Below are positions 9,659 to 20,171 of a DNA stretch of 64,000 bases, one piece after another. The notes below the pieces were generated by a model. It was not told the DNA's origin. It worked only from the letters and a program-made list of their open reading frames with translations, and made no database searches. Position 1 is the first letter of the stretch. Each line of letters opens with the position of its first letter. A program made the translations under genes and the position numbers. The stretch is from JABDMH01 sp965223215. Lineage in GTDB: Bacteria > Bacteroidota > Bacteroidia > Chitinophagales > Saprospiraceae. The stretch lies in the NCBI GenBank assembly GCA_965223215.1, contig CBDCVZ010000010.1:2728001-2792000 (forward strand). The letters run 5' to 3'.

Positions 9659-11650
9659 TCATTTGAAATATCCAATGGAAACTCTTTTAAGCATCTCATT
9701 CGTACTGTAAATGTCATGATCTTTGATCACTGTTTCAACTCGCCTAATATCCTCAATATTTTTAAGTGGGTCTCCATCAATGATTATTAAGTCGGCAAAT
9801 TTTCCTTTCTCGATAGTTCCATAGTCATCTATTTTCCCTGCAATGGTGGCCGCATTAACAGTTGCTATCTTTAATACTTCTTTGTTTGGGATGCCAGCCT
9901 TTACATAGTTCTCCAACTCCCGATGTAAAATAAAGCCTGCAAAATCATCTGTTCCAGCTACCATCGATATTCCATTATCGTGTAAAATTTTAACCAGTTT
10001 CAACATATTCCCAAAAGAGTTCTTGTATGTTTCCTCTTGTCCTTCCGGAATTTCTAGCGAAGAGCCTTGCTTTAAATAACGCTGTAATGTTAAGGGCAAT
10101 CTTTCTCCAAAAGCTTCATAACTAGGTCGAATTTTACCCTCCTCGCCAATGAACATACCTTCAAAAATTGTTACGGTAGGATCTATCGTAATGTTCAGTT
10201 GCTTAATCTTCTGAATGAATTCATTGAACTCCCGACTCTCAAAGTCAAAAGATGAAGCCCTTTGAGCCACCATCGTAAATCTTAAAGGTGTTCGTGTGTC
10301 CAATTCTTTGCCATAAAAATTGAGAAACAACATGTTTATATGTTGGATTTCGTCATATCCAGCTTCAATCGCTTCCTCTGCTAACATGTATGCCGGAATA
10401 TGTCCACTTACCCGAAGATTAAATTTTTTAGCCTCATTAGATAACGGTTCTACCCACTCCGGCTTAATGGAACTGTAGAGTTTTATTTGTTGGTAACCTA
10501 AGTCAGCATATTTTCTAACAGCCGTTTTCCCTTCTTCGACTGAATTTATTTGCTCACCTATTGGACCGGCAAATTCCCCTGCTCCGTCAATAAATCCACT
10601 CATTATTTGAATTCGCGGTCCTAAAAACTGTCCACTGTCAATTTGGCTCCTAATCTCCATTACATCCTGGCTATTTCCCATGTCTCGTACATTTGTGACA
10701 CCACATGAAAGATGAAGTAGTCCTTCAGAAGGACCACCGTAGTGCACGTGCATATCCCATAACCCAGGCATCACAAATTTCCCCTTTGCATCAATGTTTT
10801 CAAAACCATTCGGTATAATAGCTTCGCCATAAGTAACATCTTCTATTTTTCCATCATTAATGAAGATGTTGGCTTTTGATTCTACTTGTCCAGATATTGG
10901 ATTAAATAAATTTGCGTTGGTGACCGCAAGCCCATTTTTGACTCTTCTTGTCACCTGTTTGGCAATGTCCTCAAAATGCTGTTTCTCGTACTCCTTCTGG
11001 ATATCATAGAGCTCTTTGTTGTACGATTCGTAGCCTTTTAACATGTATGCAAACCAGTCTCCTGGGTATGCAAAAAACTCGTCATCCTCATCAATCCAAC
11101 TATAACTTGGTACGAGCCCCATTCCAATCGTGGATATAAGTCTAATCTTTTTGCCATCTTTTAGGGTAAGTTCCTTTAGAACTATCAGGCTTGATGTACC
11201 GGTAGGGAGAAGATCTATAGTCCTTGTTGGTGTGTTGAAATAAGTTTTGTACGAAGTCCCGACCGATATACTCAACGGAATGTAGAGCGCTTTCGACTCA
11301 AGTCGCATCTGCCCTTTTTCAGAATTGTTTTCCCAATAAGCAGTTTCATTTTCTATTTTATAACGCTCGAATATAGGTTTCTTAAAATAGTCAACTCCAC
11401 TAGCTTCAATAAATTCCAAGTAGCCTTCATCATCTACACGATATCTTGCAACAGTGCTATCTCCACGTCCTCTGTCATTGTATTGCGACAGCTGCGTATA
11501 ACTACCATCAGGATTTTGCCAATTCTTTAAAAACCCTGCCTTTTTCGTGCCACCAGTTAATATTGTCCACTCAATCGTGTCTACTGGCTGAGTTTTTCCT
11601 GTGCACGGAATAACCGAAAGAAAGAAAATAATCATACATAAATGCCTCAT
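9659..11650 (-). CDS. Exported amidohydrolase (imidazolonepropionase-like) with an N-terminal DUF domain
   Basis: The 663-residue protein has a signal peptide (MRHLCMIIFFLSVIPCTGKT). The first ~230 residues form a beta-rich domain I cannot name. An amidohydrolase TIM barrel follows with metal ligands in GLWDMHVHYGG (near residue 300), a Lys in QQIKLYSS, His in SGHIPAY and EIQHINM, and the Asp in AGTDDFAGF. The C-terminal GKFADLIIIDGDPL is the standard end of this family. These enzymes usually hydrolyse cyclic amides or peptides, and the exported Bacteroidota members are often dipeptidase- or prolidase-like. Substrate unknown. A second, distinct exported amidohydrolase is at 28235-30010. Confidence 0.8.
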   Translation of the reverse strand: MRHLCMIIFFLSVIPCTGKTQPVDTIEWTILTGGTKKAGFLKNWQNPDGSYTQLSQYNDRGRGDSTVARYRVDDEGYLEFIEASGVDYFKKPIFERYKIENETAYWENNSEKGQMRLESKALYIPLSISVGTSYKTYFNTPTRTIDLLPTGTSSLIVLKELTLKDGKKIRLISTIGMGLVPSYSWIDEDDEFFAYPGDWFAYMLKGYESYNKELYDIQKEYEKQHFEDIAKQVTRRVKNGLAVTNANLFNPISGQVESKANIFINDGKIEDVTYGEAIIPNGFENIDAKGKFVMPGLWDMHVHYGGPSEGLLHLSCGVTNVRDMGNSQDVMEIRSQIDSGQFLGPRIQIMSGFIDGAGEFAGPIGEQINSVEEGKTAVRKYADLGYQQIKLYSSIKPEWVEPLSNEAKKFNLRVSGHIPAYMLAEEAIEAGYDEIQHINMLFLNFYGKELDTRTPLRFTMVAQRASSFDFESREFNEFIQKIKQLNITIDPTVTIFEGMFIGEEGKIRPSYEAFGERLPLTLQRYLKQGSSLEIPEGQEETYKNSFGNMLKLVKILHDNGISMVAGTDDFAGFILHRELENYVKAGIPNKEVLKIATVNAATIAGKIDDYGTIEKGKFADLIIIDGDPLKNIEDIRRVETVIKDHDIYSTNEMLKRVSIGYFK

Positions 11651-11915
11651 ATATCGATAATTAGTGTTCTATTTTGGTCAGGTGAAGCCCTGCCGTTATG
11701 AGCAAAATAACGATTAATTTCGGTTTGGCGCAGGCTTTAGCAATTCCCAGTGGATTCAGAGGTAATCAAATCCACAGTAATGGAGGTTATACTTTCTATG
11801 TGCTTACCTTGTAATCAATCTATTCAATTTGTTTTTCTATCAAATCAATAATTTCATGGCGTATTTATCATTTTTAAAACTTCGTATTTATCAATAACCC
11901 ATAAACACAAGTATT

Positions 11916-11938
11916 GTGCATCCATGTAAAAAGTAGCG
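11916..11938 (+). repeat. Solo left-end scar of the IS1111-type element
   Basis: The segment TGTGCATCCATGTAAAAAGTAGC is almost identical to the left ends at 22928 and 30840 (TGCATCTATGTAAAAAGTAGC). No transposase or right end follows. It is either a remnant after deletion or a chance pre-existing site; the length of the match favours a remnant. Confidence 0.55.
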
Positions 11939-12559
11939 TCTAATTTAATATTCTTAGTTTGAGAAATCCAGTGCCGGTTTTTTGGAGGGCTACCAGAACA
12001 TTTTCGGAACTATAGTATCTTGTCACCATGATGTGCCCATGGCGATGCGGCCGATGATTGGAATACACTTCATGCGCAGTGAATGCGCAGTACTTGTCAA
12101 CAAAGCCTTTACGGATACCTGGCGGTAGTGCTTATCGGCACCCATGTCTACGTGGGATGATTCTGAACTCTTGCTCGTTGATGGTTCTTCAGTTCGTAGG
12201 GTTGGTGGTGGCAATAGTTGAGTTGGGCCATAAACAACTCTCTGCTGCTGCAAGCTAGTTGGCTAAGCTTGCGATCATTGAGTTGGTTGACCATTTGTCG
12301 CATTCGCTCATGGAGAGCATGCAAGCTATGGTGCCTTGCCCGCTGATTTTGAAATACCCAGCTCGGATATCAAGGTGACCACGTCCGACCCAAGCCCACT
12401 TTCGTGGACTGTAGGGCTGAGTTGGGAGTGCGCAGTGACTGGCATAGTTCGCTCCGAAGTGCACCAGTCTTGTTTTTTCCAAAAAAGAACGGTCCTTTCC
12501 GGTAATCATTTGTCTTTTCAATCTATCAAGCTACAGTTAATCAATAAAAACGAATAAAA
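11939..12559. other. Gene-free stretch, possibly a decayed minus-strand coding region
   Basis: Roughly 620 bases hold only short broken frames. On the minus strand between about 12480 and 12000 protein-like segments alternate between frames (for example RLVHFGANYASH and HALHERMRQMVNQLNDRKL), which suggests a frameshifted old gene. I could not assign it to a family. Together with 11651-11915 the span from the amidohydrolase start to OsmC is about 900 bases without an intact gene. Confidence 0.35.
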
Positions 12560-13120
12560 ATGGAACAAGCAATGACTACGCTAAATGGCGTGAACCTTGA
12601 ACAACTAGGCGGAACTATTGAAGCAATCAAAGATGATCCGGAAATCGCGAGATTTAAATTTCGATCAACCACTGAATGGATTGATGGCGGACATTCCCGT
12701 ACAACAATCAAAGACTTTTATGGGGCAAAACAAGAGGACACCTCAAGAAAGCAAGCCTTGATAATGGAAGGAGATGAACCCGGTGTATTGCTTGGACATG
12801 ATCACGGGCCCAATGCAGTGGAGGCCGTATTGCATGCATTGGCATCTTGTGTTTCTGTAGGTATCGTTTATAATGCCGCTGCCATGGGTATCGAAATCAA
12901 AACCCTGTCTTTTGATCTTGAAGGAGACCTGGACTTAAACGGTTTCCTGGGGTTGGATAAAAGTGTGCGACCTGGCTATGAGAACATCCAAATGAAAGTT
13001 CATCTGTCTTCTGATACTCCGAGAGAAAAATTGGAAGAATTGATGGTATACGTTCAGGAGACTTCCCCCGTCTTGGATATTGTAAGAAGGCCTACTCCCA
13101 TACAAGTCGAATTGGTCTAA
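12560..13120 (+). CDS. OsmC family protein
   Basis: This 186-residue protein carries the OsmC/Ohr fold signature: a KFRSTTEWIDGGHSR beta strand region, then GPNAVEAVLHALASCVSVGIVY with the conserved Cys in ASCVSV (about residue 98), and a C-terminal ETSPVLDIVRRPTPIQVEL. The usual second cysteine of the peroxide-reducing pair is not obvious in the first half, so it may not be a classical hydroperoxide reductase. OsmC relatives protect against organic peroxides or bind small ligands. It is cytoplasmic and stands alone; a clear terminator follows at 13161. Confidence 0.85.
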   Translation: MEQAMTTLNGVNLEQLGGTIEAIKDDPEIARFKFRSTTEWIDGGHSRTTIKDFYGAKQEDTSRKQALIMEGDEPGVLLGHDHGPNAVEAVLHALASCVSVGIVYNAAAMGIEIKTLSFDLEGDLDLNGFLGLDKSVRPGYENIQMKVHLSSDTPREKLEELMVYVQETSPVLDIVRRPTPIQVELV

Positions 13121-13160
13121 AACCCGCTAAGAACGGCACCAAATTAGATCAAATCACGAT

Positions 13161-13198
13161 AAGCTGAATGTCAATTGGCATTCAGCTTTTCTATTTTT
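13161..13198 (+). terminator. Rho-independent terminator after OsmC
   Basis: A perfect 10-bp stem, AAGCTGAATG at 13161-13170 and CATTCAGCTT at 13179-13188, with an 8-nt loop, is followed by TTTCTATTTTT. It lies about 40 bases after the OsmC stop and reads in its direction. Confidence 0.85.
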
Positions 13199-13530
13199 GC
13201 TTATTGCATATTCCTTGAGAATTTCTAATTCATCAGTGTACCCGTTTATTTACCCTCCCCTGTTGCCTTCGTAAGCAAACTTTCCCCTTGACAAATCAAT
13301 TCGAGCACTTCCAAACTGTCTCATGCCATCTAACTGCTAAATATAGACTGACTACATTTACTTTCTGATGAATACTGTACCATCGATTTATCTCCGATGG
13401 AGGCTAATGGAGTAGATAAAAGCGGTGCCCGAGCATTGAAGCAAAACTATTGCAAGCAAATATGGGGCATTGCTTTAGCGAATGTTACCGGCACCTCTAT
13501 CTCATATATTGAATGCTGAGAATGTGCCTC

Positions 13531-14670
13531 CTACCATTCCGGAGTTTTCGCGAGTGGCCTATAATCTTCTATCCACGGTTTCTCACCCATTAACTTCAGT
13601 CCTATTTTAGCTATCCAAAACGGAAGCTTTCCCAACTTCTCTCTTCTATCGTTTCGTTTCTTGGTCCATTCAATTCGGGCCTTACGTTCAATGGTAAAAA
13701 GTGTTGCGAAATCCGTTAATTCGTTTCCATCTTTTAATAGTTTGGTAAGCACTAAGGCATCTTCAAGTGCAGATGACGCCCCTTGTGCCATCAGTGGAGG
13801 CATTCCATGAGCAGCGTCGCCAATTAAAACAACCCTGCCTTCACCATATGAGTTGATTGGTTCCAATTCTTGCACTTTATCCCAATGTGTGGTCTCGGGC
13901 TCCATTTGCTCAATGAGCCCAGGAATGGGATAGCCAAAATCAAGAAAAGGCTTCAGGTATTCTTCTCTATTTGATGTATTCAATTGTTTATTTTGAATGT
14001 AACAGTAGACCTCATTTTGACTAATAGGCACCATGAGAAAAATCCCTTTGGAACTAGCCATTAAAGTCCAGGCGTCAATATTGTTTGGTCTTTTCACTAT
14101 GAAACGACACACCTGATGGTAGACGGTTCTCAGCGGGGAATCTCCAAGTAATAATTTTCTAGTTTGGGAATAAAGTCCATCTGCACCAATCACAAGATCA
14201 TACTCGCCGGTACTACCACTTGAAAATTCAACTTTTGCCTTGCCGTCAAAAGTTTCATACTTCTCCACAGTTGTTCCCATAGACATGGTGACATTGTCCA
14301 TGTCATTAAGAAGTATTCGATGCAATGCTTTACGGCTAATTCCGAGGCACGGTTTTTCCCGGCCCCAAACTTTTGTCAGATCTAGATCCAAATAAGACTC
14401 TCCGTCCGCACCCATGATATGGCGTCTGTCAATGCCAAAGCCCTTTTCTTTGCAGACCTCACCGAGCCCCATTGCTTCCAAGGCTACTACGCCATTACCC
14501 GGGGTATACAATCCCGTTCCTGAAATATGCCATTCATTTTCTTTTTCTACTAAATGAACTTCATAATTTTCTTGCAAGAGTTTTGCCGTCGATAATCCAG
14601 CAATCCCACCTCCTATAATTAATATTTTTTCCAATTCTGAATGTTGATTTGAGTGAGAAAACTTGCCCAT
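13531..14670 (-). CDS. FAD-dependent monooxygenase (UbiH/PHBH-like)
   Basis: The 379-residue flavoprotein starts with a dinucleotide-binding motif ILIIGGGIAGLSTAKLL (residues ~16-32). It has the DG-type segment YDLVIGADGLYSQTR near residue 160 and the second FAD-binding GD motif VVLIGDAAHGMPPLMAQG near residue 288. This is the group A aromatic hydroxylase / FAD_binding_3 pattern, as in salicylate hydroxylase and zeaxanthin-epoxidase relatives. No signal peptide. The first 13 residues before the Rossmann strand are hydrophilic and the start could be slightly later. No pathway partner is adjacent, so the substrate is unknown. Confidence 0.85.
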   Translation of the reverse strand: MGKFSHSNQHSELEKILIIGGGIAGLSTAKLLQENYEVHLVEKENEWHISGTGLYTPGNGVVALEAMGLGEVCKEKGFGIDRRHIMGADGESYLDLDLTKVWGREKPCLGISRKALHRILLNDMDNVTMSMGTTVEKYETFDGKAKVEFSSGSTGEYDLVIGADGLYSQTRKLLLGDSPLRTVYHQVCRFIVKRPNNIDAWTLMASSKGIFLMVPISQNEVYCYIQNKQLNTSNREEYLKPFLDFGYPIPGLIEQMEPETTHWDKVQELEPINSYGEGRVVLIGDAAHGMPPLMAQGASSALEDALVLTKLLKDGNELTDFATLFTIERKARIEWTKKRNDRREKLGKLPFWIAKIGLKLMGEKPWIEDYRPLAKTPEW

Positions 14671-15019
14671 AACGGGAGGCTGTGTATCTTCTACTATCCA
14701 GTATTTTTTTGACGCCCTCTTAGACCATCCTCTTTCAGACAGCAGCTGGACTAAAATTAAAAAATTCTTTCCTATGATATGCCTCCCGCTCCGACACCCA
14801 AAATTGCTAAAAGACCAGCAGTTCTGGTCTTTAACCTAGCCAGTAAGTCTTGAAAGTCTTAAATGGAGAAACTACTCTTTAGGTTGTAGGCTGTAAATAA
14901 TAAGGATGCCTCCCCCTAATGCCTTTGCTTCCCCTGGTTCGGCCCCCTCACCATTACATGATCGAAGCCCCACGATCTTTAAATGTCCCAAACTGGTGTT
15001 CAATGATGTGTTGACACCG

Positions 15020-15415
15020 TCAGAAATATTCTTTGACTTTATTCACTCTTTTATTGTTTCCATCAATTATCGATTGGTGTTCCGGTCTGAGAATCACTCT
15101 CCCCTTGGACCGGTTGCACATTGATCCCTTAGTGGCCATCCGTGGCATCTTTCGTGAGATATCTCCTAAACCTTTTCTAAACTCCTGATGCGTTGGTAGT
15201 AATTTCCTGTACTTGGATCTCATGGTTTGGACACCTATGGGTATCACTGCCTGGATGATATTTAAATTGATCTATGCCAAGAACTTTATCACCCTTATTT
15301 ATTGCGGCGGCCTCAGAGGAGGCTAATGTCGGTCCCCTCCAGTTCACACCTGGCTAGTTCAGAGCCCTTGTCACACTTCTTATCTGCCAGAAAAATGGCC
15401 TCCTCGTTAATCAGG
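15020..15415 (-). pseudogene. Decayed transposase fragment, IS1182-like
   Basis: No intact frame remains. Minus-strand frames read in succession give pieces in the order expected near the C-terminal half of IS1182-family DDE transposases: FLADKKCDKGSELARCELEG (resembling the DKGY..EL..CE..G region), GIDQFKYHPGSDTHRCPN (resembling F.YDPE.D.Y.CP), then KGRVILRPEHQSIIDGNN. Frameshifts and stops separate the pieces. The call rests on motif order, without alignment. The remainder of the 14671-15603 interval (about 930 bases) shows no gene. Confidence 0.5.
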
Positions 15416-15603
15416 AAGATTGCCGAATCGTTAGAATTCCTGTTCAAGAAAGCGAGACTCTCTGATCAGAAGCGTTGAATTCTATATGAAATATGCATTA
15501 TCTAGAACTTGCTTTTACCCCCGAAACTTGAGTATATTTAACCTTTGGGCAAAAGGGCTGAAAAATCGGGGGCCGAACCAGTGATAAATGTACAGGAGAA
15601 TAG

Positions 15604-16749
15604 ATGATTATTAAGGAAATTCACGCGCTGTATTTATTCTTTATTTTAGTTTATCTGTCGCACCATTCGAGGACGAATCATTTTGATTTATCTATTTTTG
15701 AAAATGGGAGGTCGGTATTTGTTGGGGCAAGTCCTGAAAATTCTTCCTACGGTTACGATTCCGTTTTTTTGTTTGTGAATGACCGGTCAGAAGCAATGTT
15801 CTATTATCAGGATATCTTTACGCCGGTCTGCGAAGACAGCACCTTGTGCAAACCCGTACACATTACCTTGATGTGGGATCTGTTAGGCAATTACCTGGAT
15901 TTTCGCCTTGATAAGGCGGAGCCGTTGACTAAAATAGATCACATACCATTTTCTGACGAAGAATACGAAAAGTTACATGCCGTTCTTGGTGATGACCTTT
16001 CAATTTTGGGTTCTTACACCAAGAAAACCATTAATGAACTATACCACGTCTCTACCGGGAAGCACAGTCTATATGAAGTCGATGCTGTTACGGGGGCAAC
16101 ACCTAAATACATTAAAGATCAAACCATTGAAGGAGCTTTATACACTTGCCACACCATTTGGCACTTAAGCCGGGGAAGCATCAGTAAAATGCTTTTAAAT
16201 CATACGAAAACCCGACTGCTCAATGAAGCATTTCTGCATCAGTTGATATCCTCGGACAACATTAACTACAATGCATTTGCTCTCGAAAACCTGCAATTTT
16301 TTGAGGCGTCAAAATTTCACGACGAAATTGTTCAAGTCATTCAAAATAGTGATCATATAACCGCCAGCCAAATCGCACGCTATTTACCCATAGAACTGGT
16401 CGAGGATAGTGATTTCAATCTCCAACTATGGAATTTATTCGATCGCGTTCATTTCCTATCGCAAAAACAGATCTTAGATAAATTTACGCATTGTCAACAG
16501 CTATCTGACAAACTGTTGCTTGATCTGATATCTTATGCTGAAAAGGCTAAGGAAAGTCAGTTTGTTCAAATCCTGAAAATCATTCTGAATCAATCTGATA
16601 TTCCGGAAAACAGTGATCAATTATTATTAGAAATTGCCAAAAATAGAAAGGCAGGCATAAGCGGGGCAGTAGTTATACTCCTTAGACATGCTGAATTCAA
16701 CTCCAGAAATGAAGATTTGCTAAACAGCATTCTTAAAATATTAGAATAG
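15604..16749 (+). CDS. Protein with an FMN-attachment-like DAVTGAT motif and helical repeats
   Basis: The 381-residue protein begins with a weak hydrophobic segment (ALYLFFILVYLS). Around residue 160 it reads EVDAVTGATPKY, which fits the Dxx(S/T)GA(T/S) consensus at which ApbE-type flavin transferases attach FMN to a threonine in FMN-binding domains. The second half (about 180-381) looks like HEAT-type helical repeats. It is the first gene of a plus-strand group: a double FAD oxidoreductase starts 83 bases after its stop and a sulfatase follows. A redox role together with the next gene is my inference; no family name is certain. Confidence 0.5.
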   Translation: MIIKEIHALYLFFILVYLSHHSRTNHFDLSIFENGRSVFVGASPENSSYGYDSVFLFVNDRSEAMFYYQDIFTPVCEDSTLCKPVHITLMWDLLGNYLDFRLDKAEPLTKIDHIPFSDEEYEKLHAVLGDDLSILGSYTKKTINELYHVSTGKHSLYEVDAVTGATPKYIKDQTIEGALYTCHTIWHLSRGSISKMLLNHTKTRLLNEAFLHQLISSDNINYNAFALENLQFFEASKFHDEIVQVIQNSDHITASQIARYLPIELVEDSDFNLQLWNLFDRVHFLSQKQILDKFTHCQQLSDKLLLDLISYAEKAKESQFVQILKIILNQSDIPENSDQLLLEIAKNRKAGISGAVVILLRHAEFNSRNEDLLNSILKILE

Positions 16750-16832
16750 GGATGAAACAGAGATATCATCTCTGGTAAGGCATATCTGAAGCTTAAACCA
16801 CTTACGAAAAAAGTAGTTAGAATCATACAAAA

Positions 16833-19800
16833 ATGAAAAAACAAAGAACCATACCAAGGGATACTAGCCGCCGCGAGTTCATTAAAATTTCAGGTGTGTC
16901 TTCTATAGCGGTATTATGCGCTCCAACCAAAATGAGTGCAAATGTTTTTCCAAATAAAGTGGGACGGCAGGATCAGGCCATTTTTCAAGACAATACCCTC
17001 CCGGTGCTAAAAAAATGTGATGTAGTAATTGTCGGTGGTGGGTTTGCTGGGATATCAGCTGCTGTGGATTTTGCAAGGGCTGGTAAAAAGGTTGTTCTGG
17101 TCGAACGCAGAATTTACTTAGGACGCGAAGTCACCGCGGAATATCGTCCCTGGTTTGACATGAGTATGTCGAAGGGAAATTTGCCTGATGTATTGCAGTC
17201 GTGCATTGAACCAAATATTGAACAGCCGGATGCTACGAGACGACTATTGCGGTTTGACCATGTGAAGCGAAGCCTGGAAGATCAACTCTTCGAAAACGGA
17301 GTCGAAATCGTTTATGCCAGTAATGTAGTGCAGACCATTGCAGACGGTGAAAAATTACAAGGTATTGTTATCGGTAATAAATCCGGAAGGCAGGCGATTC
17401 TATCAAAAATGGCATTGGATTGTAGTGAAACTGCCTCGGTAACTCGTCTGACGAACCAAAAATTTGAGGAAAGCACGCCACATAAGCATTTTATTCGAAC
17501 ATTAGAGTTTACTAATGTCGAGCCAATAACTAAGGAATATATTCCCGTGCCGGCTCAATTGAACATTAAAAATGATAAAGTCAAGGTTCAGCAAGGCTAT
17601 ATTGGAAACAGCCACTACTATGTTGAGTGTGCCATGGATTTCGAAAATCCCAAATTTGATGCCCAATCTGTTACTCAACGAGAGGCAGGAGCGTGGGAAA
17701 AGTCCATTGAAGTAGCTAAATATTTATATCAAAATGTTCCAGAATTTAAGAATGCCTATTTCACAAACTCAGCCCATCAATTAACTGGAGTTTATACACC
17801 GTTAGTGGTGGCTTCTAGCTACTCAAGAGAAAGGCAGTATCTCAGTGAGCGTATATCCGTTCGGGAAGAACAGATACCATTGCAAAATTTTGCGACGGAC
17901 TATCACAACTTGTTCTGCATTAATGAAGCATCAATATTAGGGGAAAAACAAATCAAATACCTGATGACTCCTCGTGGAGCCAATGAATTTGCATCCTCAA
18001 TATCCGCAAAGCTTTTACAGAATTGGTCTTCATTGGCCTATGGTAAGGAAGTCGATGTGTTTGAGCATCGGTTTGAAGAACCTGAGGATTCCAAGCGCAG
18101 TATCAAGGAAAAATTTAGTCCCCAGCGAGGAAAACCCTACGACAGGATTTCTATAAAAGGGGAAGTCATCTCCATAATAGATACGGTAGATATACTGGTT
18201 GTAGGTGGTGGAACCAGTGGAGCGCCAGCCACTTATAATGCTGCCCAAGCTGGCAAAAAAACCATGGTAATTGACATGAACCCAGGATTTGGTGGTACAG
18301 GTACCTACGGAGGAGTGCAGAGCTATTGGGGGCCGGGTAATTACTACGGCTTCACAAAAGAACACATCAAGAAGGTAACAGAAATCGATCGGTCCTTTTC
18401 GAATGCATTTCCTGATAATGGGTATGGCCGGTGGAATGTACAGGCAAAACTAGCCATGTGGCTCCATGAGATTAAAGCTTCGGGAGCCCAGATATTATGG
18501 AATTCTATGGTTATCGGTAGTATCATGGACGGCAAGAAGATAATTGGAGCGGTGGTTTCAACGCCGCAGGGAGTTGTGGGGATTAAATCAAAAGTAGTTA
18601 TCGATGCTACGGGTGACGGAGATGTGGCCGTTTTTGCGGGAGCGCCGTATGTTTTAGGTTCTGAACACAATAATGTACCCTTATGGTATGCCATACGAAG
18701 GCAGGTCAAACCGGGACCGACCCAATCTATATTCCAAAGTACCGTCGATGTGACCAATATAGAAGATTATACCCGTGCCGTACATGTTGGTTTAAGGACG
18801 GGCGGTGATGATCTTCACGATCACCAGCCCTATTTGGCACCGCGGGAATCCCGACACGTCTTAGGCGAAGTAGTTACCACACTAACGGATAATTTGACTT
18901 ACCGGGAATGGGAGGACGTAATTAGCTACCACCGCAGCAATACAGACATGAAGGGGTATCATGCTTCTGATTGGTTTAGGATTGGTCTTATCCCACCAAA
19001 TTTGACGATTGAGATACCCTACCGAATGATTATTCCCAGGGAAATCGAAAACATCATCATTACTGGTAAAGCCCTTTCCACCACGCACGACTCATTTCCA
19101 GCTTTGCGAATGCAACATGATCTGGAAAATCTCGGGGGAATATCAGCACTTGCAGCCGCTCAGGCTATTGAGGATAAAGTGGTCGTTCGAAACATCGACA
19201 TCAAGAAATTTCAGAAGAAGCTGGTGAATCTGGGACTACTGCCAGAAAAATATATAAAAAGAGAAATTACGCCAAGGAATTATTCTGACGAAGCCCTGAG
19301 GGATTGGATCAGACAATTTGACCCGAACATCTCTCTAAAGTCATATGGCAATACGGCCATGAGTGAAATTAGGTATGAGCGGATCCCCTTTGTTGAGGTT
19401 TGTACTTCGCCGCCCGAACAAGTTATTCCTATCTTGGAAGAAGAACTTAAAAAAGCCTCCGGGAAAATGCAACTGCGCATTGCATTGGCACTGGCTATGC
19501 ATGGCTCGGGGAGCGGTGCCTTGGTTATTTTTAATGAAATTGAAAACCAGCTGAGTGCCGTTTCTTTGCCGCGATTGAAGGAGCACGTTGAACATTCAGG
19601 ACCTAGTAACCGAACACCTCCTGACCAGGGAGCAGCTCCCATCTGCGCCAATCTGATTTATGCGCTGGGTATGACGCGAAGCGATCTGAATATATTTGTC
19701 ATTGAGCTGGTTTCCGAACTGTTTGGGGCCGATAAAATAGATGATTTTAAGGAAAAGGAAAAAGGATTGTTTTTTTATATCGATGCCGTATGTTATGCAG

Positions 19801-20159
19801 CTGAATTAATTGGCAATAAGGCCGTAATACCGTCCTTGAAAAAAATACATGCCAATCCCTTCTTAAACAATCGTTCGTTAAAAAGAGGTATTGAAGAAAG
19901 TCACGTTCTCGAACGATTGGCTTTGATGGAGCTGATACTCGGCAGGGCTCTGGCTAGAAGCGGAAGCGCCCAAGGTTACCAAATACTCATCGAGTATTTG
20001 GACGACATGCGGGCTATCCTTGCTGAATTTGCCCATACCGCCCTGGTGAAGATAACGGATCACGATTTCGGTAAAAGCAAGAGCCACTGGTCCAAGTGGT
20101 TGAGATCAAGGGAAGATAAGCTGGAGCCAGTTACACTATCGGAGCGTCTGTTGGGATAA
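16833..20159 (+). CDS. Tandem-duplicated FAD-dependent oxidoreductase with C-terminal helical repeats
   Basis: The 1108-residue protein has a twin-arginine-like signal (SRREFIKISGVSSIAVLCA). Two complete FAD_oxidored-type units follow: the first dinucleotide motif CDVVIVGGGFAGISAAVDF near residue 63, the second VDILVVGGGTSGAPATYNAA near residue 452. Both end in GD/GR-type flavin contacts (for example VVIDATGDGDVAVFAGAP; GKALSTTHDSFPALRMQHDLE). The last ~300 residues look like HEAT/PBS repeats. Single-unit relatives are common in sugar-degradation loci of Bacteroidota and Planctomycetes; the double form is unusual. It is probably periplasmic. The sulfatase start is 12 bases after its stop, so the two are almost certainly co-transcribed. 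Confidence 0.8.
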   Translation: MKKQRTIPRDTSRREFIKISGVSSIAVLCAPTKMSANVFPNKVGRQDQAIFQDNTLPVLKKCDVVIVGGGFAGISAAVDFARAGKKVVLVERRIYLGREVTAEYRPWFDMSMSKGNLPDVLQSCIEPNIEQPDATRRLLRFDHVKRSLEDQLFENGVEIVYASNVVQTIADGEKLQGIVIGNKSGRQAILSKMALDCSETASVTRLTNQKFEESTPHKHFIRTLEFTNVEPITKEYIPVPAQLNIKNDKVKVQQGYIGNSHYYVECAMDFENPKFDAQSVTQREAGAWEKSIEVAKYLYQNVPEFKNAYFTNSAHQLTGVYTPLVVASSYSRERQYLSERISVREEQIPLQNFATDYHNLFCINEASILGEKQIKYLMTPRGANEFASSISAKLLQNWSSLAYGKEVDVFEHRFEEPEDSKRSIKEKFSPQRGKPYDRISIKGEVISIIDTVDILVVGGGTSGAPATYNAAQAGKKTMVIDMNPGFGGTGTYGGVQSYWGPGNYYGFTKEHIKKVTEIDRSFSNAFPDNGYGRWNVQAKLAMWLHEIKASGAQILWNSMVIGSIMDGKKIIGAVVSTPQGVVGIKSKVVIDATGDGDVAVFAGAPYVLGSEHNNVPLWYAIRRQVKPGPTQSIFQSTVDVTNIEDYTRAVHVGLRTGGDDLHDHQPYLAPRESRHVLGEVVTTLTDNLTYREWEDVISYHRSNTDMKGYHASDWFRIGLIPPNLTIEIPYRMIIPREIENIIITGKALSTTHDSFPALRMQHDLENLGGISALAAAQAIEDKVVVRNIDIKKFQKKLVNLGLLPEKYIKREITPRNYSDEALRDWIRQFDPNISLKSYGNTAMSEIRYERIPFVEVCTSPPEQVIPILEEELKKASGKMQLRIALALAMHGSGSGALVIFNEIENQLSAVSLPRLKEHVEHSGPSNRTPPDQGAAPICANLIYALGMTRSDLNIFVIELVSELFGADKIDDFKEKEKGLFFYIDAVCYAAELIGNKAVIPSLKKIHANPFLNNRSLKRGIEESHVLERLALMELILGRALARSGSAQGYQILIEYLDDMRAILAEFAHTALVKITDHDFGKSKSHWSKWLRSREDKLEPVTLSERLLG

Positions 20160-20171
20160 TAAAGAATTCAC

